Source of the DNA: Bacillota bacterium
GTDB lineage: Bacteria > Bacillota > Clostridia > DSM-8532
Assembly: GCA_023411795.1 (NCBI GenBank)
Contig: JAEYOK010000016.1
Location: 62,001-126,000 of the forward strand
Reading direction: 5' to 3'
Length of the DNA: 64,000 nt
A model generated the notes under the pieces. It had not been told where the DNA came from, searched no databases, and worked only from the letters and a program-made list of their open reading frames with translations. The position numbers were made by a program, and so were the translations under genes. Every line of letters starts with the position of its first letter. Positions within the stretch are counted from its first letter, which is position 1. Below are positions 19,360-27,123 of the stretch, one piece after another.

Positions 19360-19556
19360 TACCAATTTTATTTTCATAACAATATTTATAAGAACAGCCA
19401 TTATTAGCTTTTCATGCAAACGTTTATCAAAGAATAACTAATAAGATGGTATTAACAAAGATTAAATATTAATAAATTAAAGAAAATGTAGACCAATCTA
19501 TCAAATGTTTTTTACGCACAGGAGTCAAACAACCCTAAATTTAGAGTGATGTTCTC

Positions 19557-20273
19557 TTAACTCAAGTATTTATTTTTCCCTAAAATATAATTGGCATATT
19601 TCGAATAAAAATTATGATATTTATTCCTGCTTAAAGAGATTCTTTGATTATTTATTAATAATACTTGGGTTTTTTCTACTGCTTTGACATAAGCCATATT
19701 TATTGAATAACACCTGTGAGATTGGACAAAGTTAAATCTTTCTAATCTTTTTTGTTCTTTTGAAAAAGATGAGTATATTTTATAAATAGTTTCTTTTGTA
19801 TAAAAGTATACTTCCCTACCTTGACTTTCAATATATATGATTGAAGAGACGTCAACTGTTACTACTTTTGTTCCTACTTTAATATTAATCTTATTATTTC
19901 TATATTCCCGATTAGCTAATGCCTTAGAAAAAACTACATCAAATCTTTCATTTGTTATTGGCTTCAAAATATAGCACAAAGCCGATACTCCATACCCTTC
20001 TATAGCATAGTTCGCATAACCTGTGACAAAAATAATATTTACTTCACTGTCAAATTTTCGTATCTCTTCTGCAGTCTTAATACCATTAATACCTTTCATT
20101 TTAATATCCAAAAAAATGGTGTGATAAAAGCAATGATTTTTAACAGACTCTATCAATTCTTCTCCAGAGCTATATGTAAATACATTTATGTCAAATTTAT
20201 TTTTATATCTATCCAAGTTGGCTAAAATAATATTCTGAGATTCGATTTGATCATCACAAACTGCAATTCTCAC
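19557..20273 (-). CDS. LytTR-family response regulator (AgrA-like), orphan
   Basis: The receiver domain (about 1-118) has the acidic pair Asp7-Asp8, phosphoacceptor Asp56 (FLDIKM) and Lys104 (ILKPIT). The LytTR DNA-binding domain follows (about 127-235, with YIESQGREVYFYT and SHRCYSIN). The frame extends to a GTG at 20282, but AAAGGTGG overlaps that codon, so the GTG at 20273 is the better start, giving 238 residues. No histidine kinase or peptide gene is nearby. In this family phosphorylation controls genes for peptides, bacteriocins or surface proteins. The likely target is the adjacent lipoprotein/secreted protein operon. Confidence 0.92.
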   Translation of the reverse strand: MRIAVCDDQIESQNIILANLDRYKNKFDINVFTYSSGEELIESVKNHCFYHTIFLDIKMKGINGIKTAEEIRKFDSEVNIIFVTGYANYAIEGYGVSALCYILKPITNERFDVVFSKALANREYRNNKINIKVGTKVVTVDVSSIIYIESQGREVYFYTKETIYKIYSSFSKEQKRLERFNFVQSHRCYSINMAYVKAVEKTQVLLINNQRISLSRNKYHNFYSKYANYILGKNKYLS

Positions 20274-20314
20274 TTTTGCCACCTTTATCTATTACTTTCT
20301 TTTTTTGTATGTAT

Positions 20315-20344
20315 ATTATAACAAGTACAATGAATATATGTCAA
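20315..20344 (-). promoter_or_regulatory. Consensus promoter of the LytTR regulator gene
   Basis: On the minus strand, TTGACA (20344-20339) and TATAAT (20320-20315) are both perfect, with an 18 bp spacer. The start codon lies about 40 bp downstream, so the leader is short. Confidence 0.8.
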
Positions 20345-20430
20345 TTTATACTTATTAATATTTACTTTTTATGTAATATTATCACATATATTAGCTATGA
20401 ATTGATGTACCTTTGTGGCCCACTATCTCA

Positions 20431-20484
20431 CACATTACAACAGTGGACAAGAAAATAGGGGATTACGCCAAAACTCTTAAGTAA
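20431..20484 (+). repeat. Direct repeat, copy 2 (detached hemerythrin gene tail)
   Basis: This is the second copy of the 54 bp hemerythrin 3' end (52/54 identity), with the stop codon preserved but no hemerythrin gene upstream. It is followed directly by a consensus intrinsic terminator at 20499, which the intact gene at 17241-17645 lacks. It therefore looks like the original gene end, displaced by insertion of 17646-20430, or the relic of a second hemerythrin gene. Confidence 0.95.
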
Positions 20485-20498
20485 TCGAAAATTTAGAA

Positions 20499-20530
20499 GG
20501 GTCGCTTTATTAAATAAAGCGACCCTTTTT
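20499..20530 (+). terminator. Intrinsic terminator following the displaced hemerythrin tail
   Basis: A 12 bp perfect stem (GGGTCGCTTTAT, loop TAA, ATAAAGCGACCC) is followed by TTTTT. It lies 14 bp after the stop codon of repeat copy 2. Confidence 0.92.
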
Positions 20531-20541
20531 GCTATCTTTTT

Positions 20542-20607
20542 AACACAAGGGGACGGTTCATCTGTGTTAAAATTTGACTGAACACAGATGAACCGTCCCC
20601 TTGTGTT
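20542..20607. repeat. Long palindromic GGGGACGG element, copy A
   Basis: Two perfectly complementary 27 nt arms (20542-20568 and 20581-20607) flank a 12 nt loop. The core CAAGGGGACGGTT is shared with the repeats at 7253 and 30746. It sits between convergent genes. Similar GGGGACGG palindromes are widespread in Firmicutes intergenic regions, from memory, and are likely non-autonomous elements mobilised by a REP-associated-type transposase. Confidence 0.85.
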
Positions 20608-20618
20608 TCCTTGTATTT

Positions 20619-21284
20619 TTATACTTGTTGCTTTTCCTTGTAATGATGCGCTTCTTCTAACATCATGTCCTTAACCTTCATAAGGCGGGTCAGATTTCCA
20701 CGTTCATTCTCATCAAGCTTCATTACGATATATTTTATGGTTTCCTCAAGATTAGGAATCATTACGTATTCAAGGGCATTAACACGGCGGCGGGTCTTCT
20801 CTATCTCGTCTGCCATTAATTGTGCCGTCTTTTCCAGTTCAGCTAGTCTCAACAAATGGGGAGTTGCCTTTTGGAGAGCTATCATAGCTCCGTCCAGTTC
20901 ACCCGATGTTGAAGCAAAGCCATAAGGGAAAATATCATCACCAGTTTGCCCTTCTGTTGAAAACTCAAAAACAGGAACCTCAACGCTCATAATGTTCTTG
21001 GAAGACGCTTTTAATGTGACCTTCTGCTTTGGATAAATTAACGCTTCCTCCAAATGGGTATCACTCATTAAGGCACGGGCCATAACAAACCGGGAATAGA
21101 CATCCATAAGCATATTTTCTACTAACTCACGCTCGCTACGATTCTCTTTGACAATCGCCAAAAACTTTTTCATCAGCTCATCACGTTTGTCTTTTAATAG
21201 CTTATGACCACGTCTGGCCGTCTTAAGCTTCTTTTTTAAGTTTGTCAACACCATTCGGGTAGGATTTACATTCAGCCTAGCCAT
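20619..21284 (-). CDS. atpD: V-type ATP synthase subunit D
   Basis: A 221-residue, almost wholly helical protein with the family N-terminus (LNVNPTRMVLTNLKKKL) and a long C-terminal coiled coil, forming the central rotor stalk that turns inside the A3B3 head. It is the last gene of the operon, 3 bp after subunit B, and reads toward a palindromic element and a convergent terminator. Length and order match the ntp/atp operons of Enterococcus and clostridia. Confidence 0.96.
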   Translation of the reverse strand: MARLNVNPTRMVLTNLKKKLKTARRGHKLLKDKRDELMKKFLAIVKENRSERELVENMLMDVYSRFVMARALMSDTHLEEALIYPKQKVTLKASSKNIMSVEVPVFEFSTEGQTGDDIFPYGFASTSGELDGAMIALQKATPHLLRLAELEKTAQLMADEIEKTRRRVNALEYVMIPNLEETIKYIVMKLDENERGNLTRLMKVKDMMLEEAHHYKEKQQV

Positions 21285-21287
21285 GGT

Positions 21288-22667
21288 TTACTCCTTACTT
21301 TTTGGATAGTACTTGTCAATAAATGAAGTTCTAATACGCTTAAGTTCGGATGCCGGCAATATGGATAAAAGTTCCCAGCCTAGGTTTAATGTTTCCTCTA
21401 TGCTACGGTCGGTTTCATAGCCTTGCGATACATAGCGCTTTTCAAATTCATCCGAGAATTTAGCGTATAGCTTGTCTATGTCTGTTAAAGCCGCCTCACC
21501 TAAAATTGCTGCCAGCTCTTTACTTTCCTTACCTCTTGCGTATGCAGCAAATAACTGGTTCATTGTATCGGCATGATCTTCACGGGTTTTTCCTTTTCCT
21601 ATTCCCTTATCCTTCAAACGAGAAAGAGAAGGCAATACATCTATTGGAGGGGTGAGCCCTTTCTTATGGAGCTCACGACTCAATATAATCTGACCTTCGG
21701 TAATATATCCGGTAAGGTCGGGAATAGGATGGGTCTTATCATCCTCAGGCATTGTAAGAATAGGAATCAATGTTATTGAGCCTTCCTTACCTTTCATACG
21801 CCCTGCGCGTTCATACAATGAAGCCAAGTCGGTATAAAGATAACCGGGATATCCACGGCGACCCGGAACTTCTTTACGGGCAGCGGATACCTCACGGAGA
21901 GCTTCAGCATAGTTTGTTATGTCGGTTATTATTACAAGAACATGCATATCCTTTTCAAAGGCCAGATATTCAGCAGCAGACAATGCCATACGCGGTGTAG
22001 CTATACGCTCAACCGCCGGGTCATTGGCTAGATTCATAAACAGAACAGCTCTTTCTATAGCACCTGTTCTCTTAAAATCGCTGATAAAGAAATCAGCTTC
22101 TTCAAAGGTTATTCCCACCGCTGCAAACACAACGGCGAATTTACTGTCGGTCCCCAGAACTTTTGCCTGACGAGCTATCTGTGCTGCTAAATCAGCATGG
22201 GGTAAACCGGAAGCTGAGAATATGGGCAATTTCTGTCCTCTAACAAGGGTATTTAGTCCGTCTATAGCCGAAAGACCGGTCTGAATAAACTCATTGGGGT
22301 AATCTCTTGCGGTAGGGTTCATGGGAAGTCCGTTTATATCCAGCCTTTTTTCGGGAATAATAGCCGGTCCGCCGTCAATAGGCTTACCAAGTCCGTCAAA
22401 GACTCTGCCCAGCATATCCCCAGAAACAGGCAACTCTAGGTTTCGTCCCAAAAAACGAACCTTGCTGCTGGAGAGATTTATACCAACTGCGTTCTCAAAC
22501 AGCTGTACCAGAGCGGTGTTTCCGTCAACCTCCAAAACCCTGCAGCGTCTGACTTCGCCATTTCCAAGCTCTATCTCACCCAATTCATTATAAGTAACAC
22601 CTTCTACATTCCGAACCAGCATTAATGGTCCGGCTACTTCAGCAATCGATCGATATTCTTTAAGCAT
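21288..22667 (-). CDS. atpB: V-type ATP synthase subunit B
   Basis: A 459-residue non-catalytic head subunit, homologous to F-type alpha. It lacks a normal P-loop, as expected for V/A-type B subunits, and shows conserved family stretches (FDGLGKPIDGGP, QTGLSAIDGLNTLVRGQKLP). It alternates with subunit A in the A3B3 hexamer at the cytoplasmic face of the membrane. GGAGAAAGG precedes the ATG. The 80 bp gap to subunit A holds no clear promoter. Confidence 0.97.
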   Translation of the reverse strand: MLKEYRSIAEVAGPLMLVRNVEGVTYNELGEIELGNGEVRRCRVLEVDGNTALVQLFENAVGINLSSSKVRFLGRNLELPVSGDMLGRVFDGLGKPIDGGPAIIPEKRLDINGLPMNPTARDYPNEFIQTGLSAIDGLNTLVRGQKLPIFSASGLPHADLAAQIARQAKVLGTDSKFAVVFAAVGITFEEADFFISDFKRTGAIERAVLFMNLANDPAVERIATPRMALSAAEYLAFEKDMHVLVIITDITNYAEALREVSAARKEVPGRRGYPGYLYTDLASLYERAGRMKGKEGSITLIPILTMPEDDKTHPIPDLTGYITEGQIILSRELHKKGLTPPIDVLPSLSRLKDKGIGKGKTREDHADTMNQLFAAYARGKESKELAAILGEAALTDIDKLYAKFSDEFEKRYVSQGYETDRSIEETLNLGWELLSILPASELKRIRTSFIDKYYPKSKE

Positions 22668-22747
22668 TACGCCTTTCTCCTCCCTTTGCGAACTGAAAAA
22701 AATTTCCCCTCCGCAGTTACTCTTTGGTCCGTTGCGAACCTACCTTT

Positions 22748-24508
22748 TTATCCACCTATAAGAGTTTCAATCTGTTTGGAAAGTTCTTCTTCTATAGCAT
22801 CAAAAGGTGCGCTTCCCTCAGACTGAGGAATATATTTCATTCTGCTGATTTTTTCTCTTACCGACATTGAAAAGAGGGCATTTATATCTACGCCTTTTCT
22901 AACCGCTTCCTGGGATTTCTCATAAAACGCCAGAATAATCTTAAGCATTCTAAATTGCTTATCAAGTGTTGTATAAGTATCCTCTTCGTTAAAGGCGTTT
23001 TGTTGCAGATAGTCCTCACGGATGGATCTGGCTGCTTCCAGGGTTACTCTGTCAGCAGGTGAAAGTGCGTCAACACCTACCAGTTGGACAATTTCCTGAA
23101 GCTCGGCTTCTTCCTGAAGAATACGCATCATATCGCCCCTATATTTCGTCCAATCCCTTGAAATATTCTCACGATACCAGTCAGAAAGCTTATCCTGATA
23201 CAGAGAATAGCTCTGTAGCCAGTTAATTGCCGGAAAATGTCTCTTATAAGAGAGGTTATAATCAAGGCCCCAGAATACCTTTACTATTCTTAATGTAGCC
23301 TGTGAAACGGGCTCTGATATATCGCCACCGGGAGGTGAAACAGCTCCGATAGCACTGATTGCTCCTATTCTGTCTTCTGAACCTAGAGTTTTCACTCTGC
23401 CGGCTCTTTCATAGAATTGAGCAAGGCGCGATGACAGATAAGCCGGGTAACCTTCCTCACCGGGCATTTCCTCAAGACGTCCAGACATCTCACGGAGAGC
23501 CTCGGCCCAACGGGAAGTAGAGTCAGCCATCAAAGCAACTGTATATCCCATATCCCTGAAGTACTCGGCAATTGTTATTCCTGTATAAATAGACGCCTCA
23601 CGGGCTGCAACAGGCATATCTGATGTATTGGCTATAAGAACCGTTCTTTTCATAAGAGCATGTCCTGTTTTAGGATCCTTAAGCTCAGGGAACTCCATAA
23701 GAACGTCGGTCATCTCATTACCGCGCTCGCCACATCCAATATATACGACCAAATCAGCTTCTGCCCATTTAGCTAACTGATGCTGAACAACGGTCTTTCC
23801 GCTACCGAAAGGACCGGGTATTGCAGCAACACCGCCTGATGCTATAGGGAAAAGAGTATCAATTATTCTTTGTCCAGTAATCAGGGGTTCGTTAGGTGAT
23901 AGTTTTTCCTTATATGGCCTTTCTTTACGAACCGGCCATGTTTGCATCATTGTCAAGCCAACACTGTTGCCGTTCTTATCCTTTACCTTTGCTACAACCT
24001 TATCAATGGTAAATTCACCGGCTTCTATTGATTCAATTATACCCTCAATCCCATGAGGAACCATTATACGATGCTGGAAAACTTCATTTTCCTGAACGGT
24101 TCCGATAATATCACCGGCTTTAACCTGGTCACCTGATTTCACAACCGGAACAAAATCCCATACCTTTTCCCTGCTTAATGCTGAGATTTTTATACCGCGG
24201 GTAATATTGTTCCCTGATGCGGATCTCATGGATTCCAACGGTCTTTGAATACCGTCAAATATATTCTCTATAAGGCCTGGCCCTAATTCAACACTCAAAG
24301 GTGCCTTAGTTGAAACAACCGGCTCACCGGGTCCCAAACCTGAGGTCTCCTCGTAAACCTGAATGGAGGCCTTGTCCTCATGGATTTCCAGAATCTCTCC
24401 TATCAACTTCATTTCCGATACATGCACAACGTCCAGCATATTGCTGTCTCGCATGTTCTCTGCCACAACCAAAGGTCCTGACACTTTGACGATTCTGCCT
24501 TGATTCAT
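22748..24508 (-). CDS. atpA: V-type ATP synthase catalytic subunit A
   Basis: This is the ATP-hydrolysing or synthesising subunit. The Walker A motif GPFGSGKTVVQ lies at about residues 231-241, followed by GCGERGNEM and the Walker B region (ALMADSTSRWAEAL). The about 90-residue non-homologous insertion typical of V/A-type A subunits lies ahead of the P-loop. The frame starts at 24532, but GGATTGGAG lies 5 bases before the ATG at 24508 (MNQGRIVKVSGP), giving 586 residues, the usual length. Confidence 0.97.
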   Translation of the reverse strand: MNQGRIVKVSGPLVVAENMRDSNMLDVVHVSEMKLIGEILEIHEDKASIQVYEETSGLGPGEPVVSTKAPLSVELGPGLIENIFDGIQRPLESMRSASGNNITRGIKISALSREKVWDFVPVVKSGDQVKAGDIIGTVQENEVFQHRIMVPHGIEGIIESIEAGEFTIDKVVAKVKDKNGNSVGLTMMQTWPVRKERPYKEKLSPNEPLITGQRIIDTLFPIASGGVAAIPGPFGSGKTVVQHQLAKWAEADLVVYIGCGERGNEMTDVLMEFPELKDPKTGHALMKRTVLIANTSDMPVAAREASIYTGITIAEYFRDMGYTVALMADSTSRWAEALREMSGRLEEMPGEEGYPAYLSSRLAQFYERAGRVKTLGSEDRIGAISAIGAVSPPGGDISEPVSQATLRIVKVFWGLDYNLSYKRHFPAINWLQSYSLYQDKLSDWYRENISRDWTKYRGDMMRILQEEAELQEIVQLVGVDALSPADRVTLEAARSIREDYLQQNAFNEEDTYTTLDKQFRMLKIILAFYEKSQEAVRKGVDINALFSMSVREKISRMKYIPQSEGSAPFDAIEEELSKQIETLIGG

Positions 24509-24571
24509 ATTAACTCCAATCCTTTCAAACATCCGAGCTTACCCGAATACGAATTTTGTCAGTCTTATTGA

Positions 24572-24922
24572 TTATTGAGCCAGAATATCAGCTCCAACCG
24601 CTTTTTCAATGCTTTCCTTCACAAATCTCTTTCCTATGCCCAAAGAGCCGGTGCTGCCGGGTATAAGAATAATTGCGGGAAAATAACTGTTTCTATACTT
24701 GGATATCTCATCCATGATATCGTAAGCTGTATCCTCGGTAATGTATATTAGGGCGTATCCATCATCAACAAGCTTGGCAAGTAGACTTGCCTTCTTTTCC
24801 CTATCACCTATAGTTGATTTATCATCAGAAGGTGATTTGTTTTCGGTGGGATAAATATCAAATCCAATTGCCTTAAATCCCAGGATACTGTCCTTGTCTC
24901 CCATGACTGCAATCTTATGCAT
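24572..24922 (-). CDS. atpF: V-type ATP synthase subunit F (NtpG-like)
   Basis: A 116-residue Rossmann-like protein starting MHKIAVMGDKDSILGFKAIG, the conserved opening of the V-ATPase F subunit, which sits on the central stalk with subunit D. It overlaps the end of subunit C by 8 bp. Position between C and A agrees with the order in other bacterial V-ATPase operons. Confidence 0.95.
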   Translation of the reverse strand: MHKIAVMGDKDSILGFKAIGFDIYPTENKSPSDDKSTIGDREKKASLLAKLVDDGYALIYITEDTAYDIMDEISKYRNSYFPAIILIPGSTGSLGIGKRFVKESIEKAVGADILAQ

Positions 24923-25931
24923 AACCCAACCTCAGCCTTTCCTTAATGGTTTCCCTTGAAATTTTGTTCATAACACCGGTAATTATCAAACGGGCATTTT
25001 TAATTTCGGTTTCTTTGAAAAACAAATATCCGATAACAGGTTCAATGCCCATTGTTACAAATTTACCCTGCCCTAGAACTATTGTTATATAGTCGTCCAA
25101 AATCTTCTCGACTTCTGATATTGCGTCAGGACTACCAATTGCATCTGCCAAACTTACTGCTAATTTCTCCTGACCCAGATTTTTAAGTACTTCAACGAGC
25201 TTATCAAGCCCCTTGCTCTCCATCTCTTGATACAATTTCCCACTAAAGCTTCCACCACTTATCCAAGCATTTTTGATAAAATCATCGGGTTTAGAAAGAA
25301 GCTTTGATCTTATAAGTATCCTTAAATTAGCGGTGTCAACAAGCATGTCCACAAGTTTAACTAAAAAATTGTCTCCACTTGCTTTAGCTTCCTCTGTCAT
25401 GTCCCTGTAGCTGGCTTTATCCATTATAAAATCTATCATTTGAGGATCACCTGAAACACTAAACGAATCCAAGCTAGCTAAAATTGCTTCTCTGAAGATT
25501 TCAGGCAAATCATTGAGATTTCTTCCGTGAATAAGCTTTAAGAGCTTTGCAGGTTCTATGGTGCCTAATCTGGATAGGTTTTTCGTAACATCAACCTTCA
25601 GAGCTTCAGCTTTTAAAATTAGTTTGGCATTAAGATAGTCATATTTTTTTCTAAACAGGTTGAGAACTAACGGATCAGGAATCATCTCACCGATCAGATC
25701 ATATGTTTTTAAAAGTTCTGCGGAGAGGATGTTTTCCAGATTCTCAACACCGCTTTTTCTATTATCTATCTGTTCATTACCATACCCTGCTTCAACCATT
25801 ATCTTAACAGCATCAGAATAGTCCTTCATCTCAAACAGACGTTCAAGTCTGTTACGACTCAGCAGTTTTTGTTCCCTAGCGCGAATCCGCGCTGTGGCAT
25901 AAGCATAATCCTCTTGCTTGACTCTGGCCAT
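24915..25931 (-). CDS. atpC: V-type ATP synthase subunit C
   Basis: The 338-residue helical subunit forms the socket joining the central stalk to the membrane rotor ring (V-ATPase subunit d/C family). The N-terminus YAYATARIRAREQKLLSRNRL is characteristic (first 20 residues cited only as YAYATARIRAREQKLL). It is coupled to subunit F by an 8 bp overlap. Confidence 0.95.
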   Translation of the reverse strand: MARVKQEDYAYATARIRAREQKLLSRNRLERLFEMKDYSDAVKIMVEAGYGNEQIDNRKSGVENLENILSAELLKTYDLIGEMIPDPLVLNLFRKKYDYLNAKLILKAEALKVDVTKNLSRLGTIEPAKLLKLIHGRNLNDLPEIFREAILASLDSFSVSGDPQMIDFIMDKASYRDMTEEAKASGDNFLVKLVDMLVDTANLRILIRSKLLSKPDDFIKNAWISGGSFSGKLYQEMESKGLDKLVEVLKNLGQEKLAVSLADAIGSPDAISEVEKILDDYITIVLGQGKFVTMGIEPVIGYLFFKETEIKNARLIITGVMNKISRETIKERLRLGYA

Positions 25932-25977
25932 ATAGACTCCTTTTCCATAAACTTTGTTAGAACCTGAGCTTCAGACT

Positions 25978-26583
25978 TTATTCTTCGCTGAACAATATAG
26001 ATGCAACCTCAGCTTCCAAGTTTGGTCTAGCCATGTTTAATATAACTTCCAGGGTACAGTTTATCTCCATTTCACCATAGCGAATAACAAAACCACCACA
26101 GGAGTTCAGGTCATCCCCCGCAAGTTTCAACACGGCGTTCTTTCCCATGTTCTTTAGTTTATTGTTTACCTTTTCAACAAATTGCTGCCCAAGGCTTTGC
26201 TTATCCTTCTTGTTCAGAACGAGATCCCCTTGACCCTCTTTTATTACTTCCATCAAAATATCTTCAATCAAGTGGCTATATCTGTCTGTGGGAAGCTCTG
26301 CAACTTTTGAAAGGGCAGCAGAAAAAGCTTCGTCAATGGTATTTTGACGTGTCTGTAGAATACTTTTTCTATCTTCCATTCCACCAGCCGCATGGAAACG
26401 CTGTTTGTATAATACAGCTTCTTCCTTCGCTTTTTCTGTCATTATGGCGACACGTTGAAAAGCTTGTTTTTCGGCATCCTTAATAATACCTTGGGCTTCA
26501 AGTCTGGCCGCTTCAAGGATTTTTTCGGCTCTGCCCTTAGCATCAGTTATAATTCTTTCCTTTATTTTATCGGCTCCATTCAT
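25978..26583 (-). CDS. atpE: V-type ATP synthase subunit E
   Basis: A 201-residue peripheral stator stalk subunit. Residues 1-75 form a long charged helix (AKGRAEKILEAARLEA) that pairs with subunit G/H, and the C-terminal globular domain carries CGGFVIRYGEMEINCTLE, the conserved end that attaches to the head. The neighbours are proteolipid K upstream and subunit C downstream. Confidence 0.95.
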   Translation of the reverse strand: MNGADKIKERIITDAKGRAEKILEAARLEAQGIIKDAEKQAFQRVAIMTEKAKEEAVLYKQRFHAAGGMEDRKSILQTRQNTIDEAFSAALSKVAELPTDRYSHLIEDILMEVIKEGQGDLVLNKKDKQSLGQQFVEKVNNKLKNMGKNAVLKLAGDDLNSCGGFVIRYGEMEINCTLEVILNMARPNLEAEVASILFSEE

Positions 26584-26628
26584 TTTATAAGCCCCTTTTA
26601 TATTTTAATGCGATACTGAGTGCTCCGA

Positions 26629-27096
26629 TTATATCTTACCTAACATAAGAATGGATACAACAAGGCTCAAAATAGCGAACATCTCAACCATCAATGCATA
26701 GATAATAGCGTTACCAAGTGCCTCAGGACGTTTTGCAATCAAATGGATACCGGAGGTTGCAACTTTGCCTTGATAAACAGCGGACATGTAACCCACAATA
26801 CCAACGGGAAGACCTGTTGCGAACAGTGACAATCCCTGAGCAAGGGTAATGCCATCAGTTATTTTACCAATTATCATAAATGCTATAACAAATCCGTATA
26901 TAGCCTGGGTGGCAGGAAGTGCTTGTAAAATCATTGTAGAGCTGAATCTTGAAGGTTCTTCGGCAACTACACCTGCTGCGGCTTGTCCTGCAATACCGCA
27001 AGCTTTTGATGATCCCATGGCGGCAACTAAAAACGCCATAGCTGCACCTAAAATACCATAGACCTGAGGGTTTAAAAATAAATCTGCGAATTTCAT
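26629..27096 (-). CDS. atpK: V-type ATP synthase proteolipid subunit K, Na+-type ligands
   Basis: The 155-residue rotor-ring subunit contains two fused helical hairpins (four membrane segments). The residues that bind Na+ in Enterococcus NtpK have counterparts here: Leu, Thr and Gln in LPATQAIYG, Gln in AVYQGK, and the essential Glu in MVEMFAIL. This pattern indicates sodium rather than proton coupling, by homology. The lone Glu in the second hairpin is typical of V-type K subunits. Confidence 0.95.
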   Translation of the reverse strand: MKFADLFLNPQVYGILGAAMAFLVAAMGSSKACGIAGQAAAGVVAEEPSRFSSTMILQALPATQAIYGFVIAFMIIGKITDGITLAQGLSLFATGLPVGIVGYMSAVYQGKVATSGIHLIAKRPEALGNAIIYALMVEMFAILSLVVSILMLGKI

Positions 27097-27123
27097 TGAG
27101 TACTCCTCCTAAAACTAAAAAAT

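Noticed and set aside
20276..20458. A 60-codon plus-strand frame upstream of the hemerythrin repeat copy 2
   Set aside because: It overlaps the LytTR promoter, has no ribosome site and ends inside the repeat in the wrong frame for the hemerythrin tail.
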